NCBI GenBank assembly: GCA_900618425.1
Contig: UZAN01039762.1
Location: 51,896-115,895, forward strand
Source of the DNA: Echinostoma caproni
Lineage: Eukaryota > Platyhelminthes > Trematoda > Plagiorchiida > Echinostomatidae
DNA: 64,000 nucleotides
Direction of reading: 5' to 3'
Within the stretch, counting starts at the first letter, position 1, and every line of letters starts with the position of its first letter. The notes under the pieces are model-generated. The model had not been told where the DNA came from and did no database searches. It saw only the letters and a program-made list of their open reading frames with translations. The position numbers and the translations under genes were made by a program. This document shows positions 9,201-20,686 of the stretch, one piece after another.

Positions 9201-12200
9201 CATTTGTTTGTGCGAGGAACGCACAGAATTAAATTTTTGGATAGTTCATGTTTCAGTGGAACTCATCTGCTGAAAAACTGTGAAACATTGAAATGTCTTT
9301 ATGAAGGAGCATGTGGCTTTGGATTTATTTTGTACTTATGATATTTTGATTTACCTCAGTCAGGAGTTAAATTTTTGGACCATTTCTGTCATTGTGATTA
9401 GATCTTCAGATGCCCACTTGTAATAACCATATTGTTTACAAGGCAGTTCCACTTTGTGTTCTGTTGAACCCCGGTTATTCATCGTCATACCGATTTTTAA
9501 AAAACAATTTATTGTGGTTTTGGCATTCCAGTTTCGATCAAAGTTAGATACTATAAGTATTTTACTAATCCCCATGCACATTGGCTGAAATAACTACTGC
9601 AATGAGTAATGCTTTTTTACGTGGCTGATGATTATGCGTCCTTGGGCTAGAGAAGAAGTGTGTACAATGACCCACAAATATAGATGACGTATTTTGTTTG
9701 CTATAGAAATCTCTGTAGCACTCGACAGTGGGCAGTGATTATTGGTATTGTCCTATTTCGGACTCATCAGAAGTGTTTACTCCTTTATGTCCATGTCGGG
9801 ACTCAAAAAGTGAACCTCCGGGTTAGGAGTCGATAACCTTGACCCAGGGTTACAGGAGCCATTACGGTTTGTGTAAAAAATGGAACCTTTAAGCAGATAA
9901 CCTGTGTTACATTCTACAGGAAAACCTGGGAAGTAACGATCTATTTTATTTTATGTTAAGAGCATCACGTGACCCCATTTCCATTGCCTATTTGTTTGAT
10001 ACTATCAGCAATGACTCGGAAAAACAAACTGCTTGTCGATCAACTCTACATGGTATAATGCCCTTGGGTCACAGTCACCGGGGTTGCCGGACTCCACCCG
10101 GTTGTGACAAAATCCATCTTTCACTTCCATTCTATCAGTTTTCAAACGCATTCAATAGAAACGTTAAAGTGAAAGATTTCGAATAACCAACAACTGCAAT
10201 AAGCCTTGTAGAATGAAGGGATTTGTTTTGATATGCCCAACTTAATGACATGTTAACACTTTATCTTCAGAGAGCACAAACCAGATTTCGGTGGCTGTTA
10301 TCTTTGTTTACTACACTCACAAGCTTAGTGACTCGCAAGCACTGAATAACAGACTGTCAATCCAGTTCCCTTCCCATTCTTACCCTTCCTCCTCAGCCTA
10401 ATCTCATTTAGACCCGACTTACACGGTTTGCTTTCCATTTCGGTAATGCCGTCCCGGAGTACATCTGTGGTGAGTATAAGGCACAAAGACAAGAATCAAT
10501 CAATAGGATTCGACACGCAAAAGCGTTCACGTGACAATATCAGAGTGAAGAGTTAAGACACATTGTGGGCCATCGGTCTACGCTGACACTGGTAAATATA
10601 ATTTACAGCCATGTCATCTTCCAGGTCACCAAATAACTCAGTTCCGTACAGAGGTTCCACTGTGCGGTAGGTGACCTCATAACTGGACTGTGTGGCCATG
10701 ACTTAAGAAACCAATCGGAAAGTTGAAATCTTTGTGGGGGAGCCCGAAGTTTATTTTCCAGTTGCATTTCCAACGTTATCCCCATGCAAGCGTTAGCGTC
10801 TGTATGCGCGTGTGCCATAAGAGACATTCGCGAATAACTTTGTTTTTCAACCCGGAAAAAATCTCCATCAGGTAAAAGATGCGATGCACATCCCCGGGAT
10901 TTTGTTGTCGTTCCACATATTGGCCTCGTCAGCCCGGTGGCAGACTGATAGCTTATAGCATCAACCGTTCTTATGCATTGATCCGCGAATCAATTTCTAT
11001 GGCAGTCAAGATCGGGTCAGTGAAATGATGGGCCGTGGATACCCGTTTCCTGTGAGCTACCTGGAGATGACGTGTTGTTTGGCTCAATGAACGACTGCAA
11101 TATTAATCGAGTGAGAACGGTGTCCAAGATCTGTTGCACAGACTCCGAAAAACTGCCTAAACATGACTGATTGCGATATCAAATTTCTAGTATGCTGGCA
11201 TGCAATAAACATCTGTGAAAGTGTATCCTCTCATTACAATATGATTGGTACAAGTGTATACTGAAGACTGATGACTTTTACTGCAAATATGATGTGATGT
11301 TTATTTTATGTTAATAAGAAATTCAACATGCTGCTTCATCTTGTTGTGCAAATTTACATCGTTTGGTTGATTTTATTAAGTGATCAATGGCTTTTACTGG
11401 TATAATACAATCGTATATAAATGGTTAGAGATTAAGAGATTTCGAAGAGGTAACAGTCGGTTTCGATATCAATATTTATCGGATTGAAGTGAGAAGTCCG
11501 GGAATCGGAAAGTTAATTTTATCTTATCCGATTGCTATCAAATGAAGATAAAATCAGCATAAATCTCGATAACAGCTTCGGATAGATAAGAAAAGTTTGG
11601 TCCGCGTTGGTGTCCTGAAATTTCTTTACATGTTCTTAAGTGAAAGTTATGTCATGGTGTGTCTGTTCGACTATACCATTGGGAACAACACCTTTCTCGT
11701 TTTTGTGCTGACTTGGATTTACAGAACAAACGGTTTTCAAATCTCAATTGTCTCAACTATCATCTAATATTCGTCGATCACCTGACACCCAAACGTGCCT
11801 GTGAAGTTGATCAAATTAACTGTTTGGATGCATAGAAATTACGTTTATGTTGATTCTTTCTCGGTGTATATTTCTCAAAATGTGCTTGTATGCACAGGGG
11901 TTTGAGACCATTTGATCTGCTTAACTAGTTCATGTATCGAAACGTTTCTCTCATCAAAAGAACTTTGGTAAGCTGATACCCAAACGGTGCAAGGCGCTAT
12001 GCCAGTCACAAAACACAAACCCATCCGTCTCCTGGAAGCGAACAAATAAATAACCGTATGATACACTTGCTCACCACTCTTCTTGTGTTCATCCGAAATT
12101 GGTATAACAAGCTGGTTTGTGGAGGATGGTCAAGAAGGGAACACTAGATCTCGGGTAGTCAAAGCGAATTCACCACAGTCCCACAGTTGTGATCTATTTC

Positions 12201-12566
12201 TCTCTCCTCGCAACATTTATCACAGAGATGAACTGGGACGCAGACTCAGATCCGGTATTAGTAGCAGATGACACAGCACTTTGCTTTACGGCCAGAATAC
12301 GGGGCGTGGAAGAGAACGGTTCAACGAGTTGTTCAAGATTGTTATGGTGATGGTGTTTATGTTAATCAGTGGGTCAGGCAGGAGGACTGACTTTTGGAAT
12401 TTGTTGTCCGTGACGCGAACGGGTATCGTGGATGGATGCGTGTGAGAGACTCTGTGAACGTAAATCTGTTCTCCCAAAATAGCTGGTATGTCAAGGTGGG
12501 CTGAACTTGCGTGAGTTCAGAGAGGGGTGTTGAGTTAACTTAACCCGCCCCCTACCCCAACCCTAA

Positions 12567-12572
12567 NNNNNN
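12567..12572. other. Small assembly gap (6 N) next to a CCCTAA-like tract
   Basis: Six Ns are preceded directly by CCCTACCCCAACCCTAA, which resembles the CCCTAA strand of a TTAGGG telomere-type repeat but is short and irregular. The true gap length is unknown. Confidence 0.9.
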
Positions 12573-15102
12573 CGACAGTTGTGGACTGAATGATTGAAAC
12601 GGTACAGTTTAACCTTTAAAATAATTTCACATTTTTGCGAATCTCAGACAGCAGAGAACACATAAATTCCATAGGTTGGTTCGGGCACAGATTTACGGGT
12701 ACAAGTGTGCATTATTTTGTGTCGTTTCTTTTCGTGCGTCTAGGCTTTCAATTCCGGCAATGAAGTCAGAAAATGGTTGACACACAACAGTAAACTGATG
12801 CAATTATCAGTTCCCGGTCNGTCAAATACGATATTTTAAGCATTACCAGATAGTTTATGGCACGGTTGCAGACAAAAGGAAACCCAAAAGACTTCACAAG
12901 GTGACATTTAAGAAGTTCACAAGTTTATCTAAGGAGGTCATTCCCAACATTTTTTTGAAAACTGGAATGGATGAATAAATCTAAGTTTACCATTCCTTGA
13001 AGTCTCAGTTTGCTCTGACCCACACCAAATTCTTAATAAGATGCTTAATAATGGGACGTTCAATTGATAAGATCGAGAACATATACACAACACTAGTATC
13101 TACTTATTTAAGATTTGAGATGTTCATCATTTTGTAGGGAACACATTACTGAACAAAGAAGACGCTTGTTGAAATCCTGCCCAATCGCTTTTCGCGGTTA
13201 GTTTTGCTGTAATCGGCCTACAGACGTCGAAAATCCCGTTACACTTTTCCCATCAAACTTTAACGGAGAAACCACAACTCGTTAGCCGCGATCGACAATC
13301 CTTTAGTCCCCACCCCACAGATATTCAGGCAATTTAGTTGGGCAGTTATTTAGTTCTCGAGCTTCGGTACACAGACGTTGACCCTTCAGCTGTGAGCAAG
13401 TCAAATTTAAAAGCATCGGAATATTCTGAAGTCAGCGAATTTCAAATAATTGTATTCTTACGAATGCTACTGGCGTTTGAGCGCGTGAACGAACCAGGTG
13501 TGGCAAACGTACGCTACGCAACTCACCGTGGTAATGGTTTCAAGTACTGAATCGAAAATTGTCTTTAGGTTCAAGCGATGCACCCGTAGCATCAACCCCT
13601 GTGACACGTTCAATAAAACTGTATTGTATTTTGTCTAAACGGGTTTTTATGTGCTGGTGAAAAAGCAATTTATTAATAGAGCTTACTTGTTCCAATTTAC
13701 CGAATGCCTCTTCTAATGAAGTGAAAAATCGACTGTGTGGTGGCTGAGTTTTGTTCCATAGATGAAACGGTCAGCTTCCCAATCAGTGAGTGAAGTTCAT
13801 CCAGCAATCGATCGATGGATATCTTTCATGTCGATATGCTTGGGAAATCCTTCCTTATCCCCTCTGTTGATAACCTCAAGGACTTCATCTCAGCAATATT
13901 TGATGAACGCGCTATGGAACTTCTTATTATGGCATCCCGGTTTTTGAGATGTTTCTCGATTCGTATCCACCGTGTTTTGTTCCTAATGCCCACGGTGTCA
14001 GGTAACTTCTTCTATATAACCAACTCTGATTGCATACCTGACTATTCTCCACGCTGGTGAAACGATAGGGTCTTTTCTTTGCATCAATATCGATGCCTAA
14101 ATGGCAGACAGAATAGGTACGACGAATATTACTGCAACCTTCAAGAGTGTGTTTATGTATTCCCGATGTAGATGAATTGAGTATCGCATGACGAAAGTGC
14201 AAGAGAAGGGTATCCAAAAGAGTGATTCTTTTTAAGTCAAACTTAATAGTGTAAAATGAGCCGTCTATTGTTTCACCTTTACTAGTCCTTATGTTAACCA
14301 AGACACGAAACAATGAAACGTATGTGAAACGGTTAACGCTTTTTAGCTAGAGTTAAAGAGGACTTCGTTTAATGAAGTGGATATATTGATATTCCAAGGA
14401 CAGTAAACACAGGTAACATGACTCTATTCCCACTACCATGATCAGCATGTTCACGTTGCAACATTCGACACAAATACCACGGTCGACTGCGTAGTGTACG
14501 ATCTCCACATCTCGTTTGTTCATCAAACTTTGTAACAAAAAGGTTTGTAAAAAATTAAACTTTTCAAATTTCGCTGACTTCAGAACATTTTGATATATTT
14601 CTATCTGACTCACCTAAAGCAGCCTAGCTATGGTCCGTGCGTCGAATGTAAAGTATTGTGGATCTTAGTTTAAGTAGCTTGGCTTATTGATAAACATTGA
14701 TGAGTGGTCACGGAAAGTGCTGTGCGATTGACTTTGTTGAGAAGCAGAGCATAGACTGCTATTTCTACCAGTCTAAAAATGAGCCGTTTTCTGCTTTTTT
14801 ATGAGTTAACTATAAGAGCGGGATAAATAATAAAAACATAGATTACCTGATGACTATGGACAACACTGGCCGGTGTCAAAGGGAATAAACGGTATCATAT
14901 ATCCTTGATAAGTGTTTGCAAATGCCACAGCGAACGGAAGGATTACAAAGAGCTCATTTCACTGGAAACTGTCCTTCAACTTGTGGGACGAAATGGCATA
15001 GCGGCAAATTCTCTGAAATCTTGATACATTACAGTTTCGATAGGCACGGGGACTAGATCCCCTACGAGATATTGATAAAACAAATAGAATGAAGCCTCTC
15101 GC

Positions 15103-15180
15103 GTGGCGGTGGCACAGTGGTTTAGTCGCTGTCAACGGCTTGCTTTAGACCCTATGGCCATGGGATTCGTCCTTCTGAGT
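15103..15180 (+). repeat. tRNA-like SINE fragment
   Basis: Box A TGGCACAGTGG matches the TRGYNNARNNG consensus exactly. A degenerate box B (GGGATTCGTCC) follows about 43 bases later. It aligns over about 65 bases with the element at 15.65 kb, so this is a dispersed repeat. The 3' limit is not clear. Confidence 0.55.
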
Positions 15181-15650
15181 AAGATAGTTAGATGTTGCCA
15201 ACGGTATTTCCAAAAAGGCAAGTAGAACATAACCTTATTTAGGTCATTACTTGCGGCTATCCTGATCAACAGTTTTAGTTTAGACTTCCAAAAGATACGG
15301 TGATATGTTTAGTTACAAAACCCTGTTAGATTTGTAGTTATCACCAGGTATTTTTGATTTTATCCACATTGTCTCAAGAAAAACCTAGATGTTGTTTCGG
15401 TGCCGCGTAGATAAACCAATTATCTCTGCAATCGAATAGCTGACCAATTTAATTATGTATCCGTTTTGGCTTACGCCTATAGAGCAATTTCGTTGACGAT
15501 GGACAAGTATTCTAAGTGTGCAGTATAATTTGTATCAAGAGAGCGGATTCACCAAAATGGTTGACTTACCTAGAAGCAGCTTTTGCTACGCCTGCTGAAA
15601 ACTGCTCTCATTTATATGGACCTTTAGAGCCGTGAAGTATAACGGCTCCT

Positions 15651-15935
15651 GAGATGGTGGTGTTACAGTGGTTTAATCCTTGTCACCGACGCGTTTTGAA
15701 CCCCATGATCCGAGGTTTGAGCCCTGCCACCTTCATCCAAATTTGGTGGTAGACAGCTTTGCTGTTGTCCGCTGCAATACTACGTCTAGCCTATCGGGGT
15801 CTTATGTGGTTTGCCACTCCATGTCCCGGGGCCTAGGTTACCGGCTTGTACCACTGAACAGCAGGTCCTCGTGACTATGGGGTTGATCCCGTCTGATGTT
15901 CATCACACTAATAAAGCCAAACAACAAATGTGATT
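15651..15935 (+). repeat. tRNA-headed SINE with body
   Basis: The head (TGTTACAGTGG box A, AGGTTTGAGCCC box B) matches the element about 550 bases upstream. A GC-richer body of about 190 bases follows and ends near AATAAAGCCAAACAACAAATG, plausibly the A-rich 3' end. The open frame through the head is typical of untranslated tRNA-derived repeats and is not called as a gene. The body limits are inferred. Confidence 0.45.
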
Positions 15936-16909
15936 TTAAACAAATAAGTGTGCAATAAAAATGCTTGAACACGTCCTGTAATCTAGCTAACAAACAAAAA
16001 TGTAAGTGCGTTCAACGTCCAGTATTTCATTTGCACGAAACATTGAATTTTCACAGGGAGGTAATGCTTTGGCGTTATGATAAGTACTTGGACTATTCAA
16101 TAACCGTCGAACCACCCGACTGTAATTTCGTACCATCAAAGAATTGCTTGAATGCGAACTTAATTATCAATCCGAAGGCTATTTTAGTCGATGATCAAAA
16201 GTATTTCAGTCAAAGACTTATGAAAATTGAGTGATGATGCGGCCCTCCAGATAGATTTAACTTCATTTAAGGATGTATCTGGATCATTTTACTCATTTTA
16301 TTCACCGCGATTAATTACTTGTTCAGATGCGTTTGTGACGCACTCTACGTCAGTCGTACGGCAGCCGCATGCGAGGACACTATGCACGCTGACTGAGTTA
16401 AGATGGTTCCGAATCTATATTAAGTGCGACTCTCACCCACTTGGTAGGCATTGACCAACCGAAGTAAAGCATTCCACAGGTTCCCCTGAATCGGTCTAAA
16501 TATGTTAGAATTCGTACTTTGGATATAACCGAAGTTATATCAACACCTTATCCCTGAACTATGTGCCTAGGCTGTCCATTTCACCTCAGTTCACGAACCC
16601 ACCCCAACCCACTATCCCTACAAACACATACATATTATCACAATAACACTGATCCCTCGGGACTGGGCCATACGACAAACTAGACGTAACCGAAACTCCC
16701 AGAAGCACAGAACTGAGAATGTAATGATCAACACGCATATACGCTGTGATAGATACCTCAGATTTAATGTTATCCTCTCAACTCCTCGGTTTTATCCTCT
16801 CATGAAATTGAAGGGCATTATTCTGAGTTAGTAAAAACCTAAAGTTCTGAAAGTGAGTTATAAATGAAGGAATAGTCCAAAGAAACCTTTTGCCCCATAT
16901 CTCATCCTC

Positions 16910-17745
16910 GTATTGTATTGTATTGTATTCAAGCTTTAGCGAGTTATATATACAAGCTTTCAGCCATAAAATAGACCACCATTACAATTCTGGTAAAAGC
17001 AGGGGGAAAATTGGGATGTGAAAACGTACAAAGGTATAAGTTAATTACCAAATGCATTAGAAAGCTCAGAGCGAACACTTTACTTGTCAGTCAGTATCCT
17101 GGCAAGATAGGGTATCAAAGAGTTTCTGTATGCGGATATGCGAGAGGGGATAAGTTTGTACTTGAAACGAGTGCAGGGGTGGGATTTGCATGCACACAAG
17201 TCAGTGTGTAGAGGATGAGTGCAATCAGATAGGATATTGTCAGCAAACTTTAAGCATGCATCAATATGGGCATTACATATATTGCCAATCAGAACAGAAC
17301 TTGGGAGACACGGCTGATCACTGAGAGGCCACGCCTCAGCAACTTGAAATCAGCCTTCAACAAACCAGGGGAAATTACAGGCGAGCAATAAAAGGGTATA
17401 GGAAGGACACATTGTTGAATGAAAGTGTTTATCATCGACGAGTCAGAACAGAATTGACGCAGTCTTATTATCTGAAAAGAGAGCCTTTTCAACTTGCGAG
17501 CAATACTTTGGGTATGTAAGGACCAGCGAAGGTTACTTTTAAGTGTGACACCTAAGTACTTCACATGGCTGATCCTGATCATCGACTTTCCATGAATCTG
17601 AACATTGTCCAAAGGAGATGGGGTACGGTTCAGAGTGAAAATACATTCAAGGCATTTTTCAGGATTAAGATTAAGGCCGGAAGAAGTGGAATATGAAACG
17701 AGGTGGGATAGGTTTGTATTATACATGAAGACGACCATGACCCAT
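16910..17745 (-). mobile_element. 5'-truncated CR1-like LINE (reverse transcriptase C-terminal part)
   Basis: A minus-strand frame (17738 to 17289) encodes about 149 residues of the C-terminal part of a non-LTR reverse transcriptase. Visible motifs include SSGLNLNPEKC (the residues that follow the catalytic DD in this family), VKYLGVTLKSNLRWS (the Y-L-G block), a long basic KRLSF segment, and YCSPVISPGLLKADFKLLRR. After a frame break, translation resumes near 17175-17082 with RISAYRNSLIPYLARILTDK, the usual C-terminus. A pentanucleotide tail follows (TATTG repeats on + at 16910-16930), as is common for CR1-type 3' ends. The 5' break lies next to where the catalytic FADD should be, so the copy is dead. 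It lies antisense in intron 1. Confidence 0.85.
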
Positions 17746-18608
17746 GTAAAGTAAAATTTGTCACATCATATTTTGTTCTTCGCATTCATTTGGTAGCTAG
17801 TTATTTGGCATCATTTTACGCATGGTGATGACGAAAGCTGATTTCGTGTGATAAATCAATCACCCCAATCCAAGCTCCCTATTATGACATAATTCAGCGT
17901 TTTACATAAATGTGTTTAGTCCTCTCCCGTGATGCTGTTACTTTTCCGCCAGTTTCTTAGCGTTTTGTTTGTGGAAGGTCGGAGCAACAATCCTGAGTTA
18001 GTGACAAATGCACGCATCTCGTCATACAAAACAAGAAACTATCAAAATGCCTGACCATCTTTCAGATTATGGAGAATTCATCGAAGACTGATTGAAAAAA
18101 TGTGCTGTCCTACAATGTGCAGACTTCATCAGGTGTCTGACGAGAAAAATGCTCGTTCGATTATGAAGTCAACTTGAAATTTTGATGGGCATGAAATTGA
18201 TTTGTGGAATTTTATCCCAGAAGCCTGTTTGAAGCGTAACTTCAGTGTGTTGGAAAATCTAACCGGTTTCTTTTGTCGAGAGGGTGGTGTAAAGCTCGGT
18301 GGTTACGTGGAGTTCTGTACTATTTGTCCACCGCGCACAACAATATCAGTGAAGAAGACCACGACGAAGATGCGACGAAGCATACGAAGAATAACAATAG
18401 CACGTGATTCATTCATCCTCGGGAAGGGATCTTTATGTAATAGCTTATCACGGTACAATTTGTTCGATTTCGGTGTTAACGATGCAGCATTAAGCTGTTC
18501 CAGTAGATGCATCAACGTGGGCAAACGTTTATTTAACTCCAAAATGCAGTCATCTTTTCAGTAGTTCATCGCAGATAATATTTTGAATTGAAATGTGACA
18601 ATGAACAG

Positions 18609-18625
18609 AGGGAGAGAGAGAGAGA
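18609..18625. repeat. (GA)n tract
   Basis: A short GA dinucleotide run in intron 1. Simple sequence. Confidence 0.8.
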
Positions 18626-20319
18626 CAAAAATAGGCAATACAAGTTGACCGAGCGCTTGCTTGTCCATAGGCACTTGCCTGGCTGCGGCCCATGCAGTTG
18701 AAAAACTCAGTGTTTATAGAACAGCNGAAAAGCGTCAGTTTCATATCAGCACAAATGTTGACCAATTTTGAACTTAGATGAGTTCATGAATGAGATTTCA
18801 ATTGAAAACGAAATAATCCTAAAGAATTCAAGTGAACCTGGGGTAGGTTGTTTGAAGACTGTTAAAGCTGACTAGAAAACAGTGCCAAAAAAGAGGGTGT
18901 ACGTAAATAAACCACCGGATTCAACGTCAGATTTACGGGGTGGAATAAGGTCCCGCGGAGTTTAGGGCTAGATTAAACGGTTATTTAAAAAGTTCACCTT
19001 TCGGTTGATGGGACAGAAACGAAGAGGAAAGCGGCTAAAATGTTTTGAAACCAACTTAGATGGGCATAGACTAAACGTGTCTAACATTTCTTTTCATAAT
19101 GTTATTAAACTCTGACAAAACATTCTTCTCAGGTGCATTCGTGTTCATGTTTTTGGCTGCTTATCCATTGACTGTAGACCATGTACGCTTGTACCTGTGC
19201 CAGCAAATTCTGAAACAGATACTTTCACTTCAATTCCGTCAGCGTGACCGGATGTGATTGCTGTTTATGATAAATTGTCCAATCCATCGGATAGGGACTT
19301 GTGTGCCTACTGCGCACGAGTGAGGGATCAGAGAGATCTGTGTATCATTCAGCGGTTGGTCACCGATTGGTCACTTCAATATCTGATGAATGTGTGCCAG
19401 TTTTCCAGTGACGTTATCCATCCCGATCGGTGTGTTTCGGTTCGCGAGTTTAACCAATAGCGACAATTTGCATCAAACTGGGCATGCAATGGCGCACAGG
19501 CCAGGAACGAGAAACCAGGTAGCAAAACATGCAAAGAATTTTCTCAGTTCTGGTTCTCATCAGATGCTTCCGTTTTCTGGTTGTGCCTATGCGTGTGTGT
19601 GCCCGTTTTTCTATGAAGGTCGTCATCCAAGTGCACTTGTTCCGATCCGGTTTTGGATACGGACAGGGTCAGCAATTGTGATATTCAGGTACGGTAGACA
19701 CGTTTTTCTTGTCTGCAAATGCCGGTTTTTGAGGATCACCGTAAATTTTATTATCTGTTAACTATTTGAAGTGCACGCTTCATTTTTGTTTTCGAATGCT
19801 CTGCGGGAATTTGGATTATTCGATTCTGGAATTAGTCTATCGAATGTGGATATGCTAATGTTCAATAGCATAAAATAGAGGTTGCTGGGCAAAAAAGAAC
19901 AACATTCATGAACCTGAATAACGGCGTGAGATAGTGACGCCAAGTGTGTCAATAAAGCTATTCGTTTCACGAGGGAGACAAGAAGCTCTTTTATTCTATT
20001 TTGTTAGGAGTGGAGAAGCGTTTGAGAGTTCCCAGCATATATTTGGTTTCCTGGTGTGGTGTTAATTGTTACTATAGATCAAACTTGGATAGCATAAAGT
20101 TTGGTCAATGAAACTCTTTGTGGAACCCGATCATTTGTGTCTAAGAACTGCCTGATGTTTCCTCGAGGTACGTCTAGAAGCTGGATTTGTTGGGTTGAAT
20201 GATCAACCAGTTGATTGACTCATATTTGATGTATCCTAAATTCTTTCATGGTGCAATATATTTGGTGTCAGCAACGATTGGCTGGTTGTCATTATTGTAT
20301 ATTTGTTACTCATGTACAG

Positions 20320-20686
20320 GGCTTGGAACTTTGTCATTCCGTAACCGGTAATCGACATTCGGAAAGCGGTGCTCCATCCGCATCTCCTGGGACAGGTGTG
20401 CCACTGGGTAGTGCTTCGTGTGTGAATCGAACATTCGCTCAGGATCCACCCAGTCCTCGTTATCCCATTTCGTCACCCCGCTCACCCATGGCTCACATCA
20501 ATCCTGTAGCACAAGATGCTGCCAGTCCCTATGAGAACGCCACATTTGCCGTGCCTGGCCAACATAAGGAATTAAATGGACGTGCGGGCATGAATGTTAT
20601 CGATACGAACGGTTCCCCATCTGAAGCTCACTCTGGATTAACAGGAAAAAATGTCTCAATGGGTGCGGTTAGCAGAAATCAAAAAG
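20320..20686 (+). CDS. MRL-family adaptor, coding exon 2 (residues 21-142 and first base of codon 143): Ser/Pro-rich linker
   Basis: The exon opens after CATGTACAG in phase 0, joins coding exon 1 in frame, and ends before GTGAGC with one extra base (phase 1). The 122 whole codons encode a low-complexity linker rich in Ser, Pro, Gly and Asn, with no domain. Visible features are a cluster of proline-directed sites (PPSPRYPISSPRSP, residues about 63-76), possible kinase targets, and SPYENATF with Tyr91 in a Y-x-N setting that would suit a Grb2-type SH2 domain if phosphorylated. The frame also stays open 24 codons upstream of the acceptor and past the donor. The change from biased linker composition to ordinary intronic sequence, together with the splice signals, sets the limits. 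Disordered linkers between helix and RA domain are usual in MRL proteins. Confidence 0.75.

Larger units (their letters stand above)
2853..20319 (+). other. Intron 1 (about 17.5 kb)
   Basis: It is bounded by donor GTGAGT and acceptor CATGTACAG. It contains tRNA-like repeats at 3.9, 4.7, 5.05, 15.1 and 15.65 kb, a 28-bp palindrome at 4.0 kb, GT/GC and GGT microsatellites, a 6-N gap at 12567-12572, single Ns at 3929, 12820 and 18726, and a minus-strand CR1-like LINE 3' end at 16.9-17.7 kb. In the stretches 2.9-3.9, 6.3-12.5, 12.6-15.1 and 17.8-20.3 kb I see no gene, RNA gene or strong repeat. The open frames there are short and lack recognisable motifs. Confidence 0.65.

Noticed and set aside
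12083..12300. VADDTAL as a reverse-transcriptase active site
   Set aside because: The surrounding residues do not match any reverse-transcriptase block, so a chance ADD is more likely.
13600..13645. AATAAA followed by TGTATTGTATT as a gene or LINE 3' end
   Set aside because: It resembles a polyadenylation signal, but no coding remnant could be recognised upstream and the tail differs from that of the CR1-like element.
20248..20319. Extension of coding exon 2 upstream to an in-frame start codon
   Set aside because: The frame is open, but a good acceptor at 20318-20319 and the phase fit with coding exon 1 argue for an internal exon.
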